The translations under genes were made by a program, and so were the position numbers. Shown here piece by piece: positions 11,371 to 22,268 of a DNA stretch of 64,000 nt (position 1 is the stretch's first letter; each line of letters starts with the position of its first letter). The notes beneath the pieces are model-generated. The model was not told where the DNA came from. It saw only the letters and a program-made list of their open reading frames with translations, and searched no databases. Source of the stretch: Sipunculus nudus (taxonomy: Eukaryota > Annelida > Sipuncula > Golfingiida > Sipunculidae); NCBI GenBank assembly GCA_026874595.1, contig CM049311.1, positions 22,932,676 through 22,996,675 of the forward strand. Reading direction: 5' to 3'.

Positions 11371-11632
11371 TGTCCGTTCTTGTCTACAGCTATTTAGCTC
11401 GTCCTCCGTTTATTCTGCCCAAACAGATTCACAAACACATATGTTCCTTAAAACAACTTCAACGGCTCTCAGAAAATCCCGGAAGTGATTTATTAGGTGC
11501 AAGGTTTCGGCAATAGAAAACATAGCGTGACCAAAACAAAAACTTCCATTTGAACATGGATAATATTACTGGTGCACATTGACATGATAATTAATGAATT
11601 AATAAACCTGTTTCACATTGGAGTCCAAAACA
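11371..11632 (-). repeat. BEL/Pao LTR, 5' copy
   Basis: This LTR of 262 bp begins TGTCCGTTCTTG and ends GGAGTCCAAAACA on the + strand, giving TGT...ACA ends. It is followed by the CATGA duplication. It differs from the other LTR by many substitutions and small indels, so the insertion is old. Confidence 0.88.
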
Positions 11633-13020
11633 CATGAGGTATGTGTACCTGGAGCTAGGCGGTGCTTATATGAAGAAAGCATACCAAGAAGCAGGCGGTG
11701 TAATACATTAAGTAACTGTACCCGGAGTCAGTACAGTGTAGTACACGAAGCAAGTGTACCCGAAGAAAAACGGTGTAGTACATGAAGTATATGTATCAAA
11801 AGATGTACGGTGTAGCACATGAAGTAAGCGTATCCGAAGCCAAGCGGTGTAGCATATGAAGTGTACCTGGAGCCAGGCGTGGTAATAAATAAAGTAAGTG
11901 TACCCGGAGCCATGCGGTGTAGTACATGAGGTGAGTGTACCTAGAGCTAGGCGGTGTAGTGCATGAAATAAGTGTGCCTGGACCGAGACGTTGAGACATT
12001 AAAAGGAAGTTCAGTAGGAGCCAGGCGGTGTGGTACTCGAAGTTAATGAACAAGGAACTAAGCGGTGTTGCACAGGAAATACATATACAAGGTGCTTGGT
12101 GGTGTAGTATATGAAGTTGGTGTACCCGGAAAACGGCGGTGTTTTAATGAAGTACGTGTACGCGGAGAACTGCGGTTTAGTGAATGTACTTAATGTACAG
12201 GCGGTGTGGCAAAGGAAATAAGTGTACAATGGGCCAGGCGGTGTAGTACATGAAGCAAGTGTACCCGGAGATAGGCGGTGAATTACATGAGGTATATCTG
12301 GAGCAAGAGGATGTAGCACATGAAGTTAGTGTACGCGGTGCTAGGCGTTGTAGAATATGAAGTACGTGTACCGAGAGGCAGGCGGTGTAATACATGAAAT
12401 CACTGTATCTGGGGATAGGCGGTGTAGTACATGAAGTAGGTGATTGAGGAGAAAGGCGGTGTAGCACATAAAGTAATTGTATCCGGAGCAAGGCGGTGTA
12501 GTACATGAAATATATGTATCAGGAGGTATGCGGTGTACTACATGAAGTAAGTGTACCCGGAGCTAGGCGGTGTAGTACATGAGGTTTACCCGGAGCCAGG
12601 CGTGATAATACATAAATTTAATGTACCTTGACCCTGTTGGTGTGGTATATTAAGTAAGGGTACCATTAGCCAGTCGTTGAGGCATAAGAAGGAAGTGTAG
12701 TCGGAGTCAAGCGTTGTGGCACTCAAAGTTAATGTACAAGGAGCCTGGCGGTGTGGCAGAGGAAATAAGTGTACTCAGAGCTAGGCGGTTTAGTACTTGA
12801 AGAGAGTGTACACTGAGCTAGGCGGTGTAGTAAATGAAATGTGGCCGGAGTCAGGCGGTGAAGTACATGAAGTGAGTGTACCTAGAGCTGGGCGGTGTAG
12901 TACATGAAGTAAGTGTACCTGGAGCTAGGCGTCGAAGTACATGAAATAAGTGTACCCGGAGCAAGGCGTTGAGACATAAGAAGGAAGTTTAGTAGGAGCC
13001 AGGCGGTGTGGCACTTCTAG
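11633..13020 (+). repeat. 37-bp tandem array, forward block 2
   Basis: Continuation of the forward array after the BEL/Pao insertion, with the same AGCTAGGCGGTGTAGTACA-type core. Length suggests about 37 units. Units vary more here, with scattered GGCGTTGAGACATAAG variants. Confidence 0.92.
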
Positions 13021-13480
13021 GCGGTGTATACTTATTTCCTCTCCCCCACCGCCAAGATCCGGGTATACTTACTTCATTTACTACACCGCCTAGATCCGTG
13101 TATACATAGTTCATGGACTACACCGCCTAGCTCTGGGTACAATTACTTATGTACTACACCACCTAGAATCGGGTATATTTACTTCATGGACTACAGCGCC
13201 TAACTCTTGGTACACTTACTTTATGTACTACACCACCTAGATCAGGGTATATTTACTTCATGGGCTACAGCGTCCAGCTCTGGGTACACTGAATTTATGT
13301 TCCACACCGCCTGGCTCCAGGTAAACTTACCTCCTGTACTACACGGCCTAGCTCCGGGTTTTCTAACTTTTTGGGCCACTCCTCCTAGCTCTTGGAATAC
13401 TTAGTTCTCGGTCTATACTGTTTCGTTCCTTGTACTTTTTCTTCACGTACTATTACGCCTGACTCCTTGTAAACCCACTA
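13021..13480 (-). repeat. 37-bp tandem array, reverse block 2
   Basis: The array switches orientation again near 13020, where GGCACTTCTAGGCGG meets CCCCCACCGCC. It continues as CTACACCGCCTAG-type units for about 12 periods, then fades about 90 bp before the splice acceptor of the fibronectin-III-like exon. Confidence 0.9.
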
Positions 13481-13568
13481 TTTTGTGTCACATAGCTTAA
13501 TATATGATAGTATATGAAAGTATATGTATTTGTCATAATACATGTTCTAAGATAAATTATATTTTCAG

Positions 13569-13797
13569 CTGGTTGAGGACGGTCATAATTGTGATTCGTA
13601 TAAGAAAATAGATGTTGAATGGAGACTTCTTGGAAGCAACCGATGGACTCATAAAGACCTGTTTTTCCCTGCTGCTGGGAAAATAAATGTTCCGATTTCA
13701 ACGGAAATACAACTCCGGCATGAATTCGTTGTTAAAGTTTTTAACAACCATTATATCTGGACAAAAAGCGAACCGTTAATATTCCCACCAATTCCAG
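13569..13797 (+). CDS. Receptor exon: fibronectin III-like domain end
   Basis: Open in one frame for 76 codons between an acceptor (TTATATTTTCAG) and a donor (CCAG then GTATTG). Visible features are IDVEWRLLGSNRW, a FVVKVFNNHYIW segment and a W-T-K-S-E-P end, the pattern of the last strands of a fibronectin type III fold (V-x-V-x-N-x-x-x-x-W-x-x-P). It ends with one base of a split codon, which joins in frame to the exon at 16360. The first half of the domain must lie upstream, beyond the array, and is not visible here. Likely extracellular in a type I membrane protein. No closer family is claimed. Confidence 0.72.
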
Positions 13798-13877
13798 GTA
13801 TTGTGTTAAATCATACTGTTATGCAGTAGAAATTTTAATGTCTAAACTGTTTGGGAACTTACAATTTGCTCGGAAAA

Positions 13878-14846
13878 TTAAGCCTGCGTCACATATTTAA
13901 CGGCCTCCGGCCGAATTTGTGGATCGCCAGAAAACCGCCGAATTCCAAGCCCGCCAGAAAGTCGAGCGTATTTTACGCTTAAAATCTAACCTGTCACATA
14001 TCAGACGGGGATCGGGCGGTGCCCATTGAACAATGGTGATCAAAAAATCGCCCGGCGACCGAAAGTAAAAAAAGGTAGTCGGGCGAAGGCCGCCGGCATA
14101 ATGGCAGGCGCCGTCCAAGTTGCGGTCGATGGTCATTTTTTCTGTCGATGCCCGCCAGATACCCGGGCGACGCCCTGGCGGTCTCCCCTGACGTCCTGCC
14201 TGACATCGTCCGACGTCCGAGAGTATATATATGACATGTAAAAAGTTTATCACATCATATTTCTTAAGTCGGACAGAGTGAAAAGCACTTCACAGCTACT
14301 AAGTAATTCTGGCTATCTAAGATGCCGCCAAAGAAGACCAAGGGAGCAAAGAAACCAGTTTCTAAGAAGAAGGTGTCACGAGAGCCTGGGTTCACTTCAT
14401 CGGAGCATGAACAGGACGCTGAGTTGACGGGAGGAACCCGGCCAGAGGCCGAAGTAGCCGCCCGACGGCGGCCCGACACCTGCACAGAGCGCATTCGCAG
14501 CATATGCGGCGGCCCCGCAGTTGTGTCGACCTCCTTCCGAATTTTAAAGCAAACATTCGTCTAAAATCGTCGAAATTTCTGCCCGAATATCGATCGCTTG
14601 TTGGCCGCTGCCCGAGCGATCTACGGGCGACATTTTACGAGCTCTGCGACCTTAAAAACCGCCATTGGAAAATCGCTGATTTAAGAAGAGGTTACGGTGC
14701 CCCGTGATCGTAAGCCGACCCCCAAATTATCGCGGCGGAGTCCGCAGTGATCGAGCATACACAGGCCGTATATCTGCCGAAAATGCCCTTTTCAGCTTGC
14801 AGAGAAGTCGGACGGGCTCCGTTTTTGATATGTGACGCAGGCTTTA
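13878..14846. mobile_element. GC-rich DNA transposon, 16-bp TIRs, TTA duplication
   Basis: AGCCTGCGTCACATAT starts the element (13881-13896) and its exact reverse complement ends it (14828-14843). TTA flanks both sides (13878-13880 and 14844-14846). A 3-bp T-x-A duplication with short terminal repeats fits the PIF/Harbinger type, though no transposase is present. The interior is far richer in G+C than its surroundings, with many CCGCC/GGCG words. It lies in the intron between the fibronectin-III-like and transmembrane exons. Confidence 0.75.
14322..14707 (+). CDS. Small basic protein frame inside the TIR element
   Basis: An ATG in good context opens a frame with a Lys-rich start (MPPKKTKGAKKPVSKKK) and about 80 residues in all. 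A second frame (14504-14707) carries on with KFLPEYRSLVGR and a Cys/Arg-rich end (FYELCDLKNRHWKIADLR), so one frameshift may split a single older product. The Lys-rich start resembles nuclear or DNA-binding proteins, but no domain is recognised. It may be a remnant of the element's accessory gene or chance coding in GC-rich DNA. Confidence 0.3.
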
Positions 14847-16359
14847 CGAACATGCGAGGTCAAATATGTTTCAAATATGTTTAGCTCAGCGGGCTGTAGG
14901 TCATCCGAGCTATAGTGATCACCCTCTGTCAGTTTTCCTTTCGTTAACAGAACACAAATCGTAACCGTTTGACCTATAAACTTCTAACTGTACACCGAAG
15001 GAGGTCCTAGGCGAATCTCCTTTAAAACCTGAAATTAGCTCATGGTAGTGTATATGCAGTGAGCTATTTGGCGAAAACTAGATTTTGAGCAACCAGACAG
15101 ACGAGGCACAAATTGTGTCTAGAATCTTCCAACGCAACATGCTGAGATTTAGTGGGCAAATCTCGTGGGAAATCTGAAACTAGGTCGTGGTGACCTATAT
15201 TCTGTGAGCTACTACTCAAAAAGATGATTTGGTACCCAATAAGTCATATTGACAGAAATAGTAGCATTTGGACGTAGGCGGTTTAAACTTAGCAACATGG
15301 GCCTTCCTGATAAATTCTTGTTGGAAAACCTAAAAAGGGTCACTGTAACCTGTTATTAAGGACTATGGATTAAAGCATGATTTATGAGCACTTTGGGATT
15401 CAGTGTACCTATTGTTCAGAGTTCCCTAACAAATATTTTCACCAGATTATAACCATAAGTAATGGTTGCATCGGCTGGATGTTAAATTCAGCTGAGCGTT
15501 ATGGCCCATTGACCACTTTTATTCATTACATCATTAAAGATGGTACGTAAATACCAGTATGTAGATTGTAACGAAAATATGAATCACTGAATGGTTTTAC
15601 CTGATTATAAGTATCCTTAATACAAATTTCGGTACTGGTGTCATTGGTATTCATTGCATAGCTCTACGTTTTAAAATCCTGACTAGGTATATATATGATC
15701 AACTTATCTCTGAATTTAAGATACCAACGGGGGAGCACACAAAAACAATCATACAAAGTTCAAAACAAGGCAGATCGTGTTACAGAACAGAAACAGGTGA
15801 TCGGTTGAATGACTCTAGAATCAGTGCTTAATGGCCAGCTGTCAATAACACTTAGCATTATTAGATGCTACTCTTCTAATTGCATCAGGCCATTTCTTTT
15901 TCTTACGTTGGTGAACGTAACTCAGCCAGATATGCTCGCGTTACATTTGGGGAATTGTGAATAACGGTTTTCCAAATTTGTTTATTTCACCTTCCAGTTA
16001 AAGGAGGCAAATTGCGATGCCTTATTTTAAATTTCGGAAGAACGAATATTCGGAAAAAAAAAATCGGAAATTTGAGGTTTCACTGTATTTTCCTGAGATT
16101 TTCTAAATAAGATTAAAAAGCTAAGTTGGTATATACTAAAAGGTCCGATACAAAATGAAAGGAACTTGTCATTGTGTTCTGATTTTAATCTGTTTATCTG
16201 CCTTTGGTGGCTTATCATCCATTTTATATCCATATTACTTTATATATCAGCGCTGACTTGTTTTCAGTGTACCATTAAATCATATTAAAATCTGACACTA
16301 ACAGGCGCTGCATTCTGTTATATTAAAACACATTTCGTCCTCTTAATAAATGGCACCAG
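14847..16359. other. Intron sequence of the receptor gene
   Basis: No coding frame is supported. Near 16020-16088 a short stretch ends in GAGGTTTCACTGTA, which looks like the right end of a pogo/mariner-type element whose left end I could not find. The rest is AT-rich and featureless. Confidence 0.5.
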
Positions 16360-16609
16360 TCCCAACTACAAAGGCAACTTCTACCAGGAGACCACCTGTC
16401 GCCAATAGGAGTATTGATCCAGCGACGAAGTCTCCTGCGACAAATGGATTGACCAGTCGGCCAGCCATACAATATGAACAAACAACCAAACCTAGACGTG
16501 CTATGGAAACCAAGTCTGAACCAGAGATTGTTACAATAGTCGGCTCTATGGTGCCTATTGCGGTATTGGTCATTTTGATTATTGTAGTTGGCCTTACATT
16601 GTTTAATAG
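16360..16609 (+). CDS. Receptor exon: mucin-like stalk and transmembrane helix
   Basis: The exon starts after ATGGCACCAG and completes in frame the split codon left by the exon ending at 13797. It encodes about 55 residues rich in Thr, Pro, Ser and basic residues (TKATSTRRPP, TNGLTSRPAI), which suits an extended, possibly O-glycosylated stalk. A hydrophobic helix of about 23 residues follows (MVPIAVLVILIIVVGLTLF) with Asn-Arg after it as a stop-transfer edge. The donor GTAGGT follows AATAG. Order and topology fit a type I single-pass receptor. Confidence 0.78.
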
Positions 16610-16848
16610 GTAGGTACAAGATTATCTCAACATCACATGATACAATATGTTTCACGAAAATGTTTACTGCTCCCTTGTCAACTTTAAGAACATTTATCGT
16701 TTAACAGCTGATTTGATAGTGGGCACTGAAATTTATAATTATCCATGCTCCATGAAGTAGTAGTAGCAGTATTTATAAATGCACCACTGTTACGTGATAC
16801 CTTTATGGAAATATGATGTTATGGGGGTTTGTTTTACTATGTATGTAG

Positions 16849-16935
16849 GAAAAAAAAAGCAGAAATCCGACACTGAAGCACAGCAGTCCAACAACATGTA
16901 TGTAGAAGAGAGCAACCACCGTGTACCCGCAAAGT
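16849..16935 (+). CDS. Receptor exon: juxtamembrane cytoplasmic piece
   Basis: The acceptor is TATGTAG before a run of nine A. In the frame that joins the last exon it encodes a Lys-rich start, then KSDTEAQQSNNMYVEESNHR, including one tyrosine in an acidic setting. The donor is GTACGT after AAAGT, and the T plus GG of the exon at 24975 makes a Trp codon. Joining from the previous exon is off by one base in the A run: with nine A the frame meets a stop after a few codons, while with eight it stays open. This is either a sequencing or assembly error in the homopolymer or a real disabling change. Confidence 0.6.
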
Positions 16936-17151
16936 GTACGTTGGATTTAAATTTTTGTTTACTGTCATTTCGTATGGTACTATTGCAATCACATTTTTAC
17001 ATAAAACTGCAGACACTTAACAAAGATAAAGAAGGAAGCAGTTGCACCATGAGCAATCCATCTCCGCTTTTTGTAGAACAGAAGCAACCATTGCAGTTTG
17101 TACCATTAACCAAACAGTATTATCACCGCGTTAATTCAACAGAGCATTATT

Positions 17152-17250
17152 CAAAACATAAGCAAATAAATATTGACATTTTAAATGGATTTAAAAGTGC
17201 CGCATTTTCAATCCTGTCCGTTTCTTTAAAAACAAAGACGAGATAGAAAT
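17152..17250 (+). repeat. Inverted dispersed repeat, left copy
   Basis: Blocks AAAACATAAGCAA, ACATTTTAA-TGGATT, AAGAGTGCCGCAT-like, GTTTCTTTAAAAA and AAAGACGAGATA recur in reverse complement at 23727-23843. The other copy has about 18 extra bases in the middle. Identity of the repeat family is unknown. Confidence 0.75.
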
Positions 17251-18719
17251 GCCTAACACGAGAATGTTATTTCTAATCACATTTGAATTTTATCAGTATT
17301 TTCGTAAACAGAAATAGAAATAATTGCTAACGTAAAGATCCGTAATTAAGGTCCTGAAATGGCCAGTTCATCAAATGTCGGGTGCCAGATTTGTCTGAAA
17401 TTTATGTCCACAAATGATCGAATCATTATCAAATATTCATTGCAGTAACTGAATAGGTATTGAGACAATGCATACGAAAGGATTATAAAATATTTGCCTG
17501 ACTTACTTGATTTTTTAAGGAGTCAGGTCTTTGAAAGCAAACATCCACTCATGGGGGTTACTCCTTTATCGACTGTTCATGAAAAAACGATTTTGCTCTG
17601 GTGGTCTTAATGGACATTAAAAAGATCTGTTATTCGATAGGGTTTGTTCATTTATGAAAGACACACTTAAGCAACAATCGACTCTGTAAATTGGAGAAAG
17701 ATCAATCATATTCTCTTTGACATGTTGCTTGCAAAAAGAAATCACATAAATATACTATGGTGGTCATATTAAATATAAGGCAGGTCTGCAATTCGACACC
17801 AATTAGTACACCAGTCATCCCTGTGAATATGAGATAAATTAAAAGTATATTCTTCGAAATACTGGGTACGAAAGAAAATCACAGATTCTGCTGATGCGGC
17901 CATATTCGATTTGTGCTAGCCTGTAATTCATTCTTTCGTGTAAATTTGAGAAAGGTTAAGGGTTTTCTGTTTGAGATATTGCGCGAATAAAAAGTCGACA
18001 CACACACAAACACCTACACACATGTCCACACATATACATGATTCTACAAAATATGTGGCACTGACTGTGTATAAAAAATCCAATATTTTATTGACGAAAG
18101 TTAGGGAAATCCATGCTAAGAGTAAAGAAAGATGTGACATGATATATGAAATTACTGATGTGCGTCCTCTTTAAGATCACTTCTAAAAATTAAGAAAATA
18201 TCATAAATAATGTATATTTACCTGTAACATGTTCACTCTTCACATCATACATGCCCGTTTCGGTCAAAGGGTTCTTCTCAGTACCTTGCTTTAGCCTCCT
18301 AGTTTATAGAAGTAATATTTGTTCAGAATCGGAACATAATGTTTTTTTCTATATAAACTTTCAAGTTCTTAAACGACAACGATATGAATGTTACTAATAA
18401 AGTGAAATTCAGTATTTGTACAAACCACCTGTGACAACCTTGTAAAACTGCGACGCCAGAGCTATAGGAAGTTCAAGTAGCTGACACAACTATGAATCTT
18501 GATATGCTGTTGGTGACCTTTATACAAAACTTGGTAGTGAATTTTACTGAAACGTTTTACATAAAATAATAAATAGAAAATAAGGATTCATGCCGTACCA
18601 AACATATACCAGCAGGGCAATGATTATTATCTGGAACACCACCAAGATAACAGATCCAGCAATGGTGCAAACCTTCACGGTAGTTGTGTTTACGGAAGGA
18701 CAGGTAACATGCTCATGTT
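17251..18719. other. Intron sequence, nothing recognised
   Basis: Non-coding. It has a short CA-rich tract near 17998-18040 but no array, terminal repeat or supported frame. Confidence 0.5.
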
Positions 18720-18975
18720 AAACGGTTTTCCGGTCACGTGACATATGTAAACAGAAGGGCAAACGTGAAGTGGGGACAAACTATCTCGCTACTAGGAAGC
18801 TGCTGAATTTCAAAGTATAAACGTGCATAGTTAATTCAAGTACTGAAGGGGTCTTGAACCGTGAAAAGAAACCAAGCGAGAACGTTTGTTTAAGCCTGTA
18901 AACACAGAGAGAAATCCTGAGTCGAGCGGCAATCAGCTGATCAGCATCAAATAGCCATCACGTCGCATAGCAACC

Positions 18976-19259
18976 ATGGAACCGACAAACGACTCCAAGG
19001 TAACACTCGAAGCAATTTGGAAAAAAAACTCTCGCTTCTTGACAGGATTGAACAAAAAAATGATAACCTACATATAAGAGTTGAAACGCTGGAAATGGAA
19101 ACTAGAATAAGCGCCCTGGAAATGGACAATGACCACCATACAGGAAATATAGAATTGGTCCAAGCCGAAGTGGCCATTGTCAAGTCAGACTTGGCGAAAT
19201 GGAAAACTACATTACCCGAAGTAGCTAAACTTAAAATTCAGCAAAACGATGCAACGTAA
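18976..19259 (+). pseudogene. LINE 1 ORF1, N-terminal coiled coil
   Basis: An ATG at 18976 opens MEPTNDSKVTLEAIWKK, then shifts frame in a run of A into LSLLDRIEQKND and a heptad-rich stretch (VETLEMETRISALEMDN) ending in a stop. L1-type ORF1 proteins begin with such a coiled coil, which trimerises the RNA-binding protein. The RRM and C-terminal parts expected next are absent, so most of ORF1 has been lost. Confidence 0.55.
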
Positions 19260-19677
19260 CCTCATCACGCCAGGAAATCCCTTATATGTACATCAGTATG
19301 TCATTTATGAATGGACTTTTTATCATTCTAGTGACTTGGGCATTTGTTTTCAATAAGATATCTACTTTTCATTTAAGTTTATATTCATATTCAGATTATT
19401 CTTCATTTAGATCTTCTCCAGGCCATAAGTTTTACAATACACCTATAAACTGTAAATATTTATATAAATTTACCGTACATATCATATCAGCAATTATTAT
19501 GCGGGCATTAAGCAAAATCATTAGAAACATATACATTCACATCCAGGAAACTAAAAGTAAAAATAACTTATATCATCTGACTTGTATACATTTTGCAGTA
19601 ATTCATTGTAAATTATTAGTGATAACAATGACAATAAGCTTATATTTTTGAATCCCTTTGAAATTGAATAATGGAAG

Positions 19678-20466
19678 GTGATCAGTATAAATTTTCAATA
19701 CTGTGTCAATGTCCGTGGCATCAGTAATTATGTAAGACGCAGGAAACTCTTAAATTGGTTAACAAAATATGACATGGATAAAAGAGTAAGTTTTATACAA
19801 GAAACTCATTCGGTAGAAAAGAATGAACAATCTTGGCAAAATCAGTGGCGAGGTACATGTTTTTTCTCGCATGGAACTAGTCAAGCCAGAGGAGCCATTA
19901 TATTAATTGTTCAAAATCTGCAATTCAAGTCAGTTAAATGTGTATCTGACAGAGAGGGTAGATTTGTCATTTTAAATGCCTATATTCAGAAATGTCCATT
20001 TTTATTAGTCAATGTTTGTGGTGCAAACAGTGAGACAGAACAAGTGCTGTGTTACCAAAAGATATGCAAATTAATTGAAAATTAATTAAACATAGACTTT
20101 AATACTAAAATTATCTGGGGAGGAGACCTGAACTTCTGTTTCTCCCCCTTGGATGCTCAAGGTGGTAATCCAACATTCAAATATAAAACAAATGACTCTG
20201 TAGAAAAAATACTTCAAACATATGATTTGTGTGATATATGGCGACTACGTAATTCAAATATTAAAGGATTTACTTGGAGGAGATTAAACCCACTTACACA
20301 ACGTAGGTTAGACTATTATCTTATATCAGTGACTTTACAACCCTATGTCACAAACTGTGAGATTATACCTTGTGTAGGAACAGACCATTCAGCGGTACTA
20401 CTTGGAATTTGTTCTTTTGAAATGCCAAAAAAGGGCCATCTTACTGGAAATTTAATAATTCACTAG
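19678..20466 (+). pseudogene. LINE 1 endonuclease domain
   Basis: Two frames in succession cover an exonuclease-endonuclease-phosphatase fold: NVRGISN at the start, FIQETHS with the metal-binding Glu, WGGDLNF with the catalytic Asp-x-Asn, and GTDHSAV with the final Asp-His pair. A stop near 20083 splits it. In L1-like elements this domain nicks target DNA to prime reverse transcription. Confidence 0.85.
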
Positions 20467-20656
20467 CTGAAGACACCTTATTTTTAACCAAATTAAAGGA
20501 GTATATAAAATTAGTGAAACATGAAGCTTTTCATACAAATATGAATGCTAAAACCAAGTGGGACTATTTAAAATATCATATAAGAAAATTTGTAATAACA
20601 TACTCAAAAGAAAAAAGCAGAGCTAACGGTTAGAGAGGATACACTTAGAAAAAGAA

Positions 20657-22268
20657 GTGGAGCAGCTAGAAAGTAATATCGGAGAGTGTAATGATAATAG
20701 TATTATTGAAAAATACAAAGATTTAAAGCAGAAACTTGAAGAATGTTATGATCTGATAACTGAGGGCATAATTGTTAGATCCAGAGCTCAGTGGTATGAG
20801 CAGGGTGAGCGCAGCACAAAATATTTCTTAAATCTTGAAAAGAGAAATCATGAAATGACAGTTATAAAAATAAGTACTTGGGTCTGTAGAAACAAAGGAT
20901 CACTACAAAATAATGTCGTATATTCATGAATATTATATGCAAAGGTTTTTAGGATCTTCAGATGTAATCTCTGAGGAATGTGATAAGTTCTTAGAAGGTA
21001 TTTATGGGTTACCAGAACTAACTGAAGATGAGTCTTTGAAATGTGAAGGTAACATTACTGTCACAGAGGTACTTGAATCCTTAAAAAGAATGCCAAATTA
21101 TAAAACACCAGGGAATGATGGAATAACAAAAGAATTATACTTGAGTATATTTAATGAAGTAGGTTTTGAAATGACTGCTTGTTTAAATGAAGGGTATCAT
21201 TCAGGAGAATTATCAGAGAGCCAAAAACAAATATTTACTAAGCTTTTAGAAAAACCTGGTAAGGACAAAAGATATATAGAATCTTGGAGACGAATAAGCT
21301 TAATAAATGTTGACTGTAAGGTGTTAAGTAAAATTTTAGTTTCAAGATTGCGAAAGGTTTTGCAAAAATTGGTCCACTCAGATCAGAATGCTTTTGGTCC
21401 AGGCCGCTATATCGGAAATTCAGTTCGCTTAATCAGTGATATGATGGAATATTGTGATACAGAACAGCAAGAAGCAATTCTTTTTGGAGCTGACTTTAAA
21501 GCTGCTTTTGACTCAGTAGATCAGGCCTTCATGTTAAGTGTTCTAAAAAACTAGGCTTTGGCCCAGTGTTCAATAACTGGATAAAAACTTTGCATAATAA
21601 CATGAAAAGCTGTGTTATCAACAATGGTTTTACAACACCATACTTTTTTGTTGTCTAGGGGTACTAAACAAGGGGACCCAATATCCCCATAATTGTTTAT
21701 ATTAGTTTTAGAAGTGTTAACACATCAAGTTCGTATAAATAAAAATATCCAAGGAGTCAATGTTGGTGCATATGAACTAAAAATGATATGTTTTGCAGAT
21801 GACATAACTTTTTTCATCAGGAACACAGCTTCATTTGAACATTTAATTAGCACCATAAATGGGTTTTCAAAATTTTCTTCCCTGCATGTAAATTATAATA
21901 AATCTGAGGCAGCCTGGATAGGTGCAAGTAAGTATAGTACACTAGAACCAGTTTCAGGTAAATGGGTTAACTTGACAAAAGGAGCAATTAAAACTCTTGG
22001 CATCTGGCACTCATATGATAAAGATATCAGTAGGAAACTTAATTTTGATAATGTGAGAGAGCAATTGAAAAAAATATTAACTGTGTGGTCAAGCAGAAAT
22101 TTAACATTATTTGGAAGGGCAGAAATTTGTAGAACATTAGCTTTAGCCAAAGTTATATACGTATGCAATATGCATGTACCACCTCAGTTATTCATATATA
22201 TTGTTATGTCAATGATGAAACATTTTGTATGGAGAGGAAAAAAACCAAGGTCAGATATAGTACACTGA
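20657..22268 (+). pseudogene. LINE 1 reverse transcriptase domain
   Basis: Frames 20657-20929, 20913-21554 and 21693-22268 carry the RT blocks in order: RAQWYEQGERSTKYFLNLEK, KTPGNDGITKE, WRRISLINVDCKVLSKIL, GADFKAAFDSVD (first catalytic Asp), GTKQGDPISP and the catalytic ICFADDITFF. At least one stop (21552) and one frame change interrupt it. The catalytic residues themselves are still present. Confidence 0.87.

Larger units (their letters stand above)
6528..11632 (-). mobile_element. BEL/Pao LTR retrotransposon, degenerate
   Basis: The element begins TGTAGCGGG and ends AAAACA. It is flanked by the 5-bp direct repeat CATGA (6523-6527 and 11633-11637), with repeat-array sequence on both sides. 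Minus-strand frames give gag, aspartic protease, reverse transcriptase, RNase H and integrase in BEL/Pao order, broken by stops and frameshifts. The catalytic core of the reverse transcriptase and the C-terminal integrase are missing. The internal leader (11176-11275) holds a 55-bp tandem duplication. I found no convincing primer-binding site. Confidence 0.9.

Noticed and set aside
11340-11371. Primer-binding site of the BEL/Pao element
   Set aside because: GTGGCTTATGTGTCACTG follows the LTR on the minus strand, but I could not match it to a tRNA 3' end with confidence.
3930-13480. Regular short repeats suggestive of a CRISPR array
   Set aside because: Units are contiguous with no unique spacers, vary in length and sequence, and sit in animal-type DNA with introns.
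16015-16088. Pogo/mariner-type element ending at GTTTCACTGTA
   Set aside because: No matching left end was found upstream, so element borders cannot be given. The same applies near 25846.
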